Source: Protoeuglena noctilucae
Taxonomy: Eukaryota; Chlorophyta; Pedinophyceae; Marsupiomonadales; Marsupiomonadaceae
Direction: 5' to 3'
DNA: 64,000 nucleotides
Assembly (NCBI GenBank): GCA_958009085.1
Contig: OY253671.1
Location: 930,001-994,000 of the forward strand
Every line of letters starts with the position of its first letter. The stretch's first letter is position 1. The notes beneath the pieces were generated by a model. That model did not search any database, was not told the origin of the DNA, and saw only the letters and a program-made list of their open reading frames with translations. Of this stretch, positions 1-10,500 are shown in pieces. Made by a program: the position numbers and the translations under genes.

Positions 1-1372
1 GGTGCAGAGGGACAGGCCCCCGCTGGGCTTCTCGTTCGCGGCGATCGCCGCCTCGCCGCTGTGCGTGTTGATGACCCACGAGGGGTCGTCCACGAAGTAC
101 AGGCCGCCCCAGCTGCAGTCCCACCAGTTGGGGTTGAGCGTGTCGGCGAAGACCACCTGGGACGTCTCCAGCGTCTGGATCTGCGCCTCGCCGGTCTGTG
201 GTGGAGCGGAGGCGGGCGGAGCTCGGCCCGACCCACCAGGGGTGCAGGGGTGCGGGGGCATTGCAACGTGGGCGTCGACCGTTCCTTGCCTGGGACAGGT
301 CGAGGCCCACGCCGGGCGAGATGCTGACTCCGCAGCAGAAGGACTGCTGGCACCCGAAGGGCGAGGAGAGGCAGGCGGGGTCCCCGAACGTGCTGTTCCT
401 CTGGGAGCACGTCAGCCCGTTCACCGTGACCTGGTCCGCGCTGATGCGACCGAGGGCCTGGGACGAGGACGCGCCGGCGCTCCCGAGGTTGTTGAAGGTA
501 AACGTGAAGGACCGCATCCCTCCCCCGCTGTCGATCACGCCGTTACTGTCCTGCAGGCAGTACATACAGGCCGCGGCCAGTGGTGCCGCGAGTCACGGGC
601 CGGGGCGCGCGCGGGATCTCAAGGAGCAGCTGCACGATTGGCGTTCATCCGCATGCCAACAGGGCCCGGCGCAGCAGCGCGGGAGGCGAGCAGCAGGGCA
701 GCGTGGGGCAGCGCGCACGAGGCAGTCCCCAGCGGCGCCCGGGAGCGTCCGCCGTCCAAAGGTGCGCCTCACCGTGTTCACTGCTCGAACCTGGGACGTC
801 CCCGGGACCGCGAGGGGCAGGGCGCCCTTGAAGTTGGCAATCTCAAGGTCCCCCGCGTCGCGGAACGACCAGACGAGCTGCCAGCCGTCGATGGGCTGCG
901 ACCTGTTGTTTTGGATGGTGAAGAGCGCGAAGAGGCCGCCCAGCAGGTCGCTGTCCGGTAACGGGGACGGCGAGGGGGCGGGCGTGGCCCCGGGCTTGGG
1001 CAGCAGCGCCGTGCTCCCCACCAGGTACGTCACCGAGACCTGCCGCCCGAGGCGCGAGTGCGGGGTCAGGTACTCCATTTGGGATCGCCGGCATGCGCTC
1101 CGGTGCGCGGGCCTTGGCGCGGCGCCAGGGGGACCACCACTCGCCTCGAAGTTCCCGCAGGTGGCGTCCGCCTTCCCCTGGGTCTGCTGCTGGAGGGACC
1201 GTTTATGCCATACATCTCCTCCATCCCCGCGAACGTTGGCGGGCGGGTCGCCCGTGCCCGCGCCCAGGTCCCGCGCGAGGAGCCCGGCACCTTCCCCCGT
1301 CCGCAGGCTCATGAGCACCAGGACCCACAGGACAGCGAAATCCGTGAAGCGCGTCAGCTGTAAACGCCCCAT
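1..1372 (-). CDS. secreted protein with CBM2/COBRA-like beta-sandwich domain (3' end beyond window)
   Basis: Exons run 1372-1145, 1039-791, 550-290 and 195-1, all joining in phase 0; the protein continues beyond base 1. The first ATG (1372) is followed by a hydrophobic stretch (FAVLWVLVLMSL) that reads as a signal peptide, so the product is probably secreted or wall-bound. After a Pro/Ser linker comes a segment around IQNNRSQPIDGWQLVWSF, which resembles the tryptophan-centred strand of CBM2 modules and the COBRA N-terminal domain. A Cys-rich stretch follows, with QQSFCCG. This is a fold resemblance only; I cannot name the substrate. Two of its three introns (1144-1040 and 289-196) have GC donors. 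The 1144-1040 intron is 105 nt with no in-frame stop, so retention would also give an open frame. It is divergent from the SLC10A7-like gene. Confidence 0.55.
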
Positions 1373-1843
1373 GGCTTCCCCCAGCAAGCGCCCGTCCCCA
1401 TCGGTGCCCAGGCCACGCTCGGGGATGGCGCGACGCAGCCCTGGTGCGCACAGCTCCCGCTTGCGTCCCCGGAAATGACCGCACGATCAACCACTGCGCG
1501 CCGGAGGGATCCGCGCAAGCTTGATTTCGGCGTCAGCTGCTGTCAGACTTCCAGCTCGCCCTCGAAAGCAGGCAGAGGGCGCCTGACGCTCCCATAGATT
1601 CGCTGTCGTCGGTCACAGCCCGCGAGAAATCCCCGCCGCTGCGAATCTCGCTTCGCTGCCCGCTCGACACCGCGCGTGTGCATCGCTCGAGCGGCAAGCC
1701 CGCGTACCTGCCGCCGGCTGTTGTGAGCTCCCTGCAGTGCTTTTGATCAGCACAGCCCGAGCTGCACCGCAATTGCCTCGGAGGAGCGGGGCCCGGGGGG
1801 AGCACGGGCCGCAGTGTCCGGCTCGCGGCCGCCGGAGCAGACG
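1373..1843. promoter_or_regulatory. divergent intergenic region
   Basis: This 471-nt gap lies between the divergent secreted-protein and SLC10A7-like start codons and must hold both 5' UTRs and promoters. I see no clear TATA box, repeat or RNA gene. The AT content rises slightly around 1500-1760. Confidence 0.4.
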
Positions 1844-3794
1844 ATGGAGAAGGAGAAGACCCAGTTAGTCTACAGAAGCTTAGATGTGGACCATGGGCAC
1901 CACGCGACGCACCAGCCGGGGTTCTGGGAGGTGGTCCGGGACTTCTTCCCGGCGGGAGACGACCTGAAGGATCGCAAGTGGTGGAAGACCAAGCTGATCA
2001 AGCACTTCCTCCCACTCGGTCTCATCATCGCCCTCGTATGGGGGCTGGCGTGGTGAGCGCGCGCCCCACGAAGTTCCTCGTCCCGCGGCCCTTGGCGCAC
2101 CTGCGGCTGGCGCGCCGCGCGGCCGAAACTCGATGGCCTTCGCCGGCGCGGGAGGTGGAAGCCGACGCGCGTTTTCGCCTCCGCAGGCCCACGCCCGGCG
2201 CCTTCCTGGGCGGCCTGAAGAGCGGGAGCTGGGAAATTATCTCGACGATCAACATCTCGCTCATCTTCTTCCTGCAAGGCGTTAGCCTCAAGACGGACGA
2301 GATGAAAGCGGCGCTGAAAGCGGTCAAGGCGCGTGGCTGCCGCGGAGGCCCGCCGCTGCCCGAGAGAGGGCGTGCCTCACATTGCGTCCGGGCCCCTCCC
2401 GCCCGCCCGCAGGCGCTTTCGTACGCGGTCGTCGCCATCCTCGGCATCACGGCGTGCTACGGCTTCATCCTCTTCAACATCCCCTTCCGACCCGACGAGT
2501 TCCGCTACGGTGCTGCGTTATTCTGCGTGGTGCCCACCACGCTCACGTCAGGCGTCCTCCTGGCGAGCGGGCGCCCGCGCCAGGCTTCTCCCGCCTCTGT
2601 CTGCGCGCGACGCAGTGCCATCGACCGTCTCCCTGCCCCTGCACCGCAGGTGACCCAGGCTGGGGGCAACAGCACGCTCGCGCTGATGCTGACGGCCGGC
2701 ACCAACATCCTCGGGGTGGTGACGAGCCCCTTCTTCCTCAAGGCCGTCATCTCGTCCAGGGGCGTCGCCGCCAACGCCACCCTCAACCCCGTCAACCTCC
2801 TCGTCAAGCTCCTCATCACGGTCCTCGCGCCCTGCATGGCGGGCAAGGTGCTCCGGGAGCTGTCCAAGGCCGTCCAGGAGCTGGTGAAGAAGCACAAGAC
2901 CGCCGTCAGCCTCACCACGAACTTCCTCCTCATCATGATCGTCTGGATGCAAGTCTCCAAGGTGAGAACTGGGAGGGAGGACCACGGCGGGCATCGCAAC
3001 TCGCCCCGGTGGCTTGCGAGAGTCTGTCCTGACGCTGACAGGAGATCTGATTAATTGGACAGTTGGCCTTCAATGATCTATTGCCCATGGCAACCCGCCC
3101 CTGCAGGCCCAGCCCAAGTTCCTCTCCATCCCCGGCGCCCACATCGTTGAAGCCATCGCGGCCATGGTGGGGCTCCATCTGGCCTACCTCACGCAAAACT
3201 CGATCTGCGCGCGCCTCCTCAAGCTCCCCAAGGTGACTTGCCCAGCACTGCCCACTCTATCCCCGTGCGCGACACCCCTGCGTGCGATGGGGCATGGTGG
3301 CCGATAATCGACGCGCGCTCGCAACCCTTTCCATCGGCCCGCTCGCCGCAGGAGGAGTACCGCTGCGTCGTGATCCTGACGTCGCAAAAGACCCTGCCCG
3401 TGTCCATCACCATCATGTCCTTCCTCCCCGCCAGCCTGGGGCAGAAGGGTCTCATGACCATCCCCGCCATCGTCGGCCACCTCAGCCAGCTCCTCATCGA
3501 CTCTGCCGTCGTCTCCTACTGGGTGCACCAGGCGAGTTGGGTCTCAATCGACGAGCGGGGCGATCGGCCCAAGTCACATGAGCGAAGTGCCCATACCAAG
3601 AGATGGGACCTCTTTGTTTGTCGCAGGATGAGAAGGCATCAGAGGACGGCACGCATGCCGCGTCCGATGAGGAGGATGCGAGGTTACCGGACGGCCACGC
3701 ATCCTCGTCGCAAGACGTGCAGCACGACGACCCGTTGCCGCAAGGCCTGAGGCACCACGAGCCCACCCGGTCCAGCCACCCTTCGCGCGACTAG
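1844..3794 (+). CDS. SLC10A7/RCH1-type sodium-bile-acid-symporter-like membrane protein
   Basis: Seven exons (1844-2052, 2187-2322, 2413-2562, 2650-2961, 3107-3232, 3352-3531, 3627-3794) give about 426 residues. The protein is nearly all membrane helices. It carries SLC10A7-family signatures: ISLIFFLQGVSLKT near residue 90, VPTTLTSGVLL followed after the splice by QAGGNSTLALML near residue 165, and LTSQKTLPVSITI near residue 310. The family (yeast Rch1, human SLC10A7) sits in plasma or secretory membranes and restrains calcium entry; transport of bile acids is not expected. The hydrophilic tail is rich in Asp, Ser and His. The start is the first ATG in frame and precedes a charged cytosolic segment. 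Introns 3 and 6 have GC donors (GCGAGC, GCGAGT). The donor of intron 2 is ambiguous (GT at 2323 or GC at 2329, both in phase). Confidence 0.88.
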
Positions 3795-3977
3795 CACACC
3801 CACGTTCCCCTCACTGCGGCCCCTCTCCTCTCCATCACAGCAGCAAGGCGTGGTCATGGAGAGGTTTTTCCTTCGCATTCACACGGACCAGCATTCGCTG
3901 GGAATACTCGGTTTGAACCAGACCATACGCACATCGTCTCGGTTGCCCACTGCAGCAGCCATGGGGCAGCCGCTGCG

Positions 3978-6821
3978 CTAGGGTCGGCTGGTGGCTGCGG
4001 ATGCCGCCGCTTTCACACGACGATCCATGAGCTCCTCGAGCCCCTCAGACGCACTCGTGCGCAGCACGTCCTCGTGTGCGAGCGCTGCGCCCATCACACC
4101 GCCTCCCCCAGAACCCCCTGCAGCCCCTGCCGTGGCCCCCGCAGCGTCCTCCGCAGGTCCCTCTTGGGGAGCATCTGACTCGCCCATCCCCTCCACATCC
4201 TCGTCGCTTGCATAGTCCTCCTCCGCCTCACTGCGACCCTCGTCACCCGCCTCTGCCTCCTCTTGCCCCTCTCGCTCAGCGTACCCACGCCCGTCATGCA
4301 CGCCGACGGCGTCGTCGCCTTTGCCCACCAATGCCGGCCCTCGCGTGTCGCCCTGGGGCTGAGACTGGCCCTGAGACCGGCCCCGAGAACCCAGGAGGTA
4401 GCCGCTGCTGCCGTCGTGCACCCGCCCCTCCTTGACCAGCGCCCCGGAGCTCTGCCTCGCCCGGCCCCACGTGCCGCTCCCATCGGCAAACGAAGCCTCC
4501 GAGGGGGCATGGGCGCCCGGGCTCGCCCGGCCCCGGCCCCCCAGGCTGCCCTCGCTGCTCCGGCGGTCCATGCGTTCCCGGAAGGAGGGCCCCTGCAGGG
4601 CCGACCCCTGCCTGGCCCGCCACCCCGCCCCTGGCTCTTCGTCGTAGTCCCCGTACTCCTCCTCCGCCCCCGCCGCCCCATCATCGTCGTTCTGGAGCAC
4701 CACGCCCTCGTCCAGGCCACCGCTGCGGTCCCGGGCATTGTCCTCGCCCCGGCTGCGGCGCACGTACTCCAGTTGGGCAAAGGAGGGGGCCGGCGGAGGC
4801 ACGGCGGGAGGCCCTGCGTGGGGACGAGGCACTGGAGCTGGTCACAATGGCCTGGCTGTGAAGAGGGCCCATGAAAAGGTGCGCTGTCGGCTGCATACGA
4901 GGGAACTCTCACCAGGCGTATAGGCGCCCTCATCGCCGTCCCCCATGCCTGGCAGGCGGGGCGAGATGGCAGGGTCGGGTGCCAGGTCCCCCGACACCTC
5001 GCCCCTCACGACATGGGTCGTGTAAGGGGACTCGGAGGACTGCCGCGTGAGGCTGGGACCGGGCAGCAGGCCCCAGTTGGGGTCCTCAAGGCCATGCAGC
5101 CCGCGGGACTTGCCGCGGGAGAACTGCGGACAAGACCAGGGTTCTACCGCATGACATGCAACCAGGCGGGGCCGGTTTGGGACGGGAGCCAACGCAACGC
5201 TCGTGCGAGCTCAGGCAACAATGCTCCCTCGCCTTTGCCGCCGTGATGTCTGTCTCCTCGTCGTCGACCTGGCTGCCCTCCCCGTACGACGCGGACGTGC
5301 CGTTGGCGCCGAAGATGGCACGCACCTCGTTGGTGCGCTGCGAGCGCTTGCGGCGCTCGACGCCGATCTCTGCCTTCCTCTGCGGGGCATCAAAGGGCAG
5401 GTGGGCGACGTGCAGCGGGCCACGGCGCATCTCCGTAACGCAGTGCCGCGAGCAGGGATGCTGCCCGCACCTGGGCCTCGCGCTTGTTCTTGTCTTCCTC
5501 CTCCATGCTCGCCAAGAGCTCGCGCTGCTTGTCGGCGTCGATGGCCGGCCGGAAGACCTCGCGCACCACCTGCCCGTACGCCTGTCGCCGCTTGATGCGG
5601 GCCAGCTTCTCCTGCCTCTCGCGCTCCTCCTCCTCCTGCCTCCGCCGGGCCTCGTCCTCCAGCCTCTTGGCGAACTTGCTCTTGTACTGCACCCCTATGG
5701 ACGCGACGCTCCCCGAGACGGACGTCTGCGCGGCCCGCGCCTTCTCCTCTCGCTCCTTCTCACGCTGCACCTTCTGCTCGGCCTTGCGCAGCAGATACTG
5801 CTGCTCGTGCGCCTGCGTGAGTCACCAAAAGACCGATGAGTCGAGACCCTACTCCTGGCAGCATGCAGACATCTGCAACGCCTGTGGGCCGTGGTCAGCG
5901 AGCCCAGCCACGCTGCCGCGAGGCGCGTCGCACCTGCACCATCTCCCACGAGCGGACCCGCTCCTCGAAGCGGCTGGGGCTCGTCTTGCTGTGGCCGTCA
6001 CTGTCTCGCGCCCGACGCTCCGCTGCGCGCTGCTTGATCCGCCACTCCATCAGCCGCTTGCGGTCTTCCGCGTTGCCCGCCAGCTGCCGCTCCCTCTCGG
6101 CCTTGCGCTCCTCGATCTGGGCCATGCGCTGCGCCATCTCCTCCCTCCGCCGCGCGTCTCTCTCAGACGCCTTCTCTCGCAGACGGTTCTCCCTCGCAGC
6201 GAGCGCCATCTCCAGCTGCTGCAGCCGACTCTGCTCCGCCACCTCCCGCTCGGCCCGACGCTTGTCCATCTCGAGCCTCAGCGCCGCGTTACGGCGCACC
6301 GCCGTCCGGTGGTCAAAGCTCGACGCCCAGTTCGCTGCTGCAGAGGCCAGGGAGCCCCCGCCGCGCCTGACCGCCTCGCCGTCGACGTCAAGGACGGACC
6401 GGACCGGCACAACGAACCCACCCGGCGAGTTTGACGAGCCGGCCGGGGACGTCTCCGGTGGCACGATGTGCCGGACGGGTCTGAGTCGCACAAAGACTGT
6501 GAGGAATGCGATGGAGCGCGGGCTAGAGGACGCATGGCGACGCGCAGGCGCAACAGGTGTGGCCTCACCGCACGTCGCTGATGACCGCCCGCCTCGGCGC
6601 ACCCTTGGTGCCATTCTTGACGGGAGGGAGGTCTTTGAGCTCCTTTTTCGCTGCTGGTTCCGCGTACGAACTGCAGCGGCGGCCAGGTTGCAACGCGGGT
6701 TTGGCAAGGTCTCGCGCAGGGCAAGGGTCTCCTGGTGGCTCCGCGGCCGGACTGCTCACCTCGTGACAACCACGCCGTCATAGGATGCCTCCTGTGACAT
6801 TGTGGGGATTTCCGGAGCCAT
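3978..6821 (-). CDS. coiled-coil protein of unknown function
   Basis: Seven exons (6821-6760, 6670-6569, 6480-5934, 5812-5471, 5379-5233, 5123-4913, 4813-3978) join in phase for about 748 residues. I chose the ATG at 6821 because the first two small exons read as ordinary protein (YDGVVVT, then KKELKDLPPVKNG) and splice cleanly; a single long open frame through here from 6614 is probably intron read-through. Residues about 100-380 are a charged Arg/Glu/Ala-rich coiled coil (for example LEDEARRRQEEEERERQEK). The C-terminal 280 residues are Gly/Ser/Glu-rich and look disordered. Such architecture is common in cytoskeletal and ciliary proteins, but I do not recognise the family and assign no function. 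Intron 5 has a GC donor (5232). Confidence 0.6.
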
Positions 6822-7555
6822 TTTATGCTGACTTCGGGGCCCTAAAATGCGGAAACAGTGAAGGTCATGAGCCGCGGAACCCGCCCAGCCACTGCGTCCA
6901 GACAACTGCACTGCGTGTAAAGACAAGCAAGTAGGTAAGAAGAACGGGCTTACATTCCACTCCGCTGGGCTGGAAAGATCTGTTAGGGCTGCCTGCATGC
7001 ACGAGACGGTGCATGCGTCCCAGGACGTCCGGGGCGTATCCAGGGCATGCGGAACCGACCTGGAGGCTCGAGAGCTGTTGTGGTTTCGTCCGCGGCAGCT
7101 GACACACACGTGCGTGGCCTGGGGACGTGGCGCACTAGGCACGAGGTCTATGCTCGCAGAGTTCATTCAGCAAAGATGCTTAGGATATATCGGTGCAAGC
7201 AGCGGGTGCCGTGCTGCAGTTCTTGCTCGCACAGACCTGACAGGGGCGCGCGCCGTAAGTCTCAGTCTGTCGCCCGCTTCCGGTCCTGGGCCGGCGTCCC
7301 ACGCGGTATTCTTCGCACCTCAACCAAAACGAATATGCCCGCGTGCCGGCGCGCGGGAGCCTTTATCTTGCGGATGCACAGCCTGTAATGGGATGTGCGC
7401 GTGCACAATGCATGCTCGTGACAACGCATACGTAAACGGGCGGCTTAGCGAGGACGTGGTGCCTTGACAGGTGACAGCGCGCAGTGACGGGGGACTGCCA
7501 GGCTCGCGCTCAGCTCGAGAGCAAAGAGGAGGGTTGCGTGGTGCAGGTGGCCAAA
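6822..7555. promoter_or_regulatory. divergent intergenic region
   Basis: This 734-nt gap separates the start codons of the coiled-coil gene and the channel gene, so it should hold two 5' UTRs and their promoters. It is less GC-rich than the flanking exons. An open frame at 6997-7467 has no codon pattern or similarity that I can support. No RNA gene is seen. Confidence 0.35.
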
Positions 7556-10500
7556 ATGGGGCCCATGCGCGACGTCCTCAAACTGGGGACGGACGTAGCA
7601 GGAGAGGATGGCCACGATGTGGGCCTCCTGGGCCGTCAGCTCTTCCCCAACCAGCCCGAATGGCTTGCCTTTGGCAATCCGCTGACCAAAATTGCCGACG
7701 GTGGCGCCTCTACAATCATCGGAACGCTGGGAGACCCCGCTCCGGACCTGAAGACGCGCATGGCGCACAAGTGGGTGGTCGTGGCGTGCGACACGTCCTC
7801 GGACGGGCGCGTCGTCGCGGCCCTCGTAAGGTACGTCACTCTCTGCCGAAAGCTGCCGCTGCGGCTCGCGTCCTCGTCCCAGCTCACCGCCAAAGTCGCT
7901 CAATCTCTGGCAGGGAGACCGCTCCATTCCGGCCGGGAGCCTCCCTCCGCCAGCAGCTGGTCATTTGCGACTCGTGGGCCGGGTCCGCCAACCGCACGGT
8001 GCTTCTCCGCAATGAGACAGAGATATCGGGCCTCTCGCTCTCGTTCGCGGGCGACTGGTTCGTGGGCGTGATTCACAAGGGCGATCCCGAGGACGTGAAG
8101 GCCTGGAGCAGTCGGGTGAGCGCCACGGGCGAGCCCATGACATGGCTTGGTACGGAGACGTGGGGTCGTAAACACCTGCTTTGCGCCCCTTTGATTCTGT
8201 CGCAGTCGGGTGACGAGCTCGGCATGGCCATCCAGGACGCGATGGGGAGCGTGTTTGAGGAGCTGGCTAAGGAAGGCTTTGACGCCGTCGTGCACAGCGT
8301 GGCGTGGTCGCCCGTCGAGGATCGCATGGTCGTGGCGCTCCTCTGCCTGGACACCGAGGGCGTCCGGAAGATCGCCCTGGTGTCCGGTGGGTGTCTGCCC
8401 CATGCCTTGCGCCTGTCGCTGCCAGCAGCCAGCCGACAGAGCCTCTCCTCTGACGAACGCGCCCCGTCCCGTCGCAGTCGTCGTGCACCAGGCGTGGGCG
8501 CGACCGCGGGTGCGGGGCCAGGACCGCCGGGCTTCCCAGTTCGACGGAGACATGGGCAGCAACCGCGACCTCCGCCGCGATCCCCCTGGGGAGTCAGCGG
8601 CCAAGCCCGTGCGCGCCGCAACGATGCGGAGGCCCACGGCCGCCGGGGACGCGACTCCGAAGCGGAGCAAGGTCGTGCCGGAGGGCGGGGACCCCGGATG
8701 GGAGCTGGACTGGGTGCAGGAGTGCGCGGTGGTGTCGGGAGGGGAGCCGCCTCAGCCGGACGACATCGACTTCAAGGTGAGGACCGGCACATACGTCAAT
8801 GCCTGTTCCGAGTGGCACCGTGAATCGCAACGTGACGTAGCCTTGTTCTGTACACGCAGGTCCAGTTCAACGGCAAGGGCACGCTCTTGGCCACGAGCAA
8901 GGGCTCCATCATCGATGCGGCCTCGGGGGGCGAGCTCTACGACCTGGCTCTGCGTGGCCGCAACTCCATCACGTCGATCAACCACTGGCGAGAGGGCCTC
9001 ATCGCCGAGCAGGAGATCTGCTTCAGCCCTTGCGGCCGCTTCTTCTTGCAGACCGGCACGGCCGGCTACGGAGGTGACGGGGCTCTCGCTTGCGTGCGGG
9101 CTCCCTCGCGAGGCCCTTGTCGCTGCGCTGTTGACCCTGGCTCCTCCCTCCACTGTCACAGTTGCTGCCGGCACGTTCGCGCTCGTGACAGTGTGGGACC
9201 TGGAGGCCGTGGCTGGGCCGGAGAACATGGGGGCGATTCAAATCCACCATGACGACTGGCTGGTCCTGACGCGGGCGCGGGGTCGGGCGCTGGTGACGAG
9301 CAAGGGCGCCGTAATTTTGCTGGTCACGACCGACACCGGCACGCACGTGATGGTGTGGGGCATGGAGACGCTCAAGCGGCGCATCGAATTCAAGGACGTC
9401 GGGTCCACCATCCTCCCCACCAACTCCTTCCCTCTCCCGGAGCAGCCCGTGATGACGCCCGACGGCGTGCCCTGCGCCTACTTGCACCAAAACGACCAGG
9501 TGCAGGGACCATGGGAACAGGAAGCAGCGATGAATGACACGCGCGGCCTTTGCAGATGACATCTTGGCTTTACGGCCTATCTGCTTCAGATAGATGACGT
9601 CGTGACCTGTCAGCTGTGTCTGTGGTCGTGATTGGTGTCCCCTCGCATCGCCGCAGCCCGTCGTGGAGATATGGTCGCGGGACGGGAGGGCCCTCCGCAC
9701 GAGCCTGTGGCGGCTGGACTGGCTGACGGGCCTGTGGAGCAAGGTCGCGACGCGCGTGGTGGCGAGTGCATCTGGCGGCGGCTCCGACGGCGCGCAAGGC
9801 ACGGGCGAGGACAAGCCCGGCGCATCCGCGACGGAGCATTCCCTCAAAGCAAGCGCGCCTGGCGCGATTCGCAGCCGCCTCCGCCCCGAGGCGCCCACGG
9901 CGGCCGAGGCGCTCCAGATAGACCCAGAGAGGGCCCACCGCGCCATCACCCGGGTGGTCAGCGTGGGCAAGAGTCGCTTCGCGGTGTTCTGCGCCGGCGG
10001 CTCCGACCTGGGCCTCGCCTTCGTCACGAGAGGCGTGCCCCTGGTCGAGGTCTTGGGAAGGGATGCTGTCCACGCCGCCATCCTCAAGTCCACGCTCGCC
10101 ATGACGGTCCTGGCAGGTGCATGTTGCTTGAGACCTGCTCCGAGGTGCCAGCGCCGCTCTGTCTGGACATCTTGTGTTGCAGGCGGCATGCGACAGCCCC
10201 GGCACCGGCACCGCTTGCCCGCAGTGACGCTCGAGCGTCCCCCGATCGACACGCCGTCGTCGGCCAAGGTCAACAAGAAGAAGAGCCAGCCGCAGGGGCA
10301 GAGCGGACAGAGGAAGGCTCTGTTCGGGTCCCGGCGGCCCGGGCGCACTGCAGAGCGGGTGCTGCACCCTTCGGGGTCGGGGTCTGGCGACCACAGCGAG
10401 GGCGCGTCCCTGGTGAAGCAGAGCACGGCGGGGTCCTCGCTGTCGGGTCCGAGCACGATCAGCGCGCTCCACTTCCCGGGGCTGGCGCAGTCCTCGAGCA

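Noticed and set aside
4263-4874. Open frame on the plus strand across the coiled-coil gene
   Set aside because: It mirrors the Gly/Ser/Glu-rich minus-strand exon and has no start context, splice logic or recognisable motif.
6997-7467. 157-codon open frame in the gap before the channel gene
   Set aside because: It lacks hydrophobic core or conserved pattern, has Cys/Arg/Pro-biased composition, and lies in a promoter gap; an in-frame link to exon 1 of the channel was not found.
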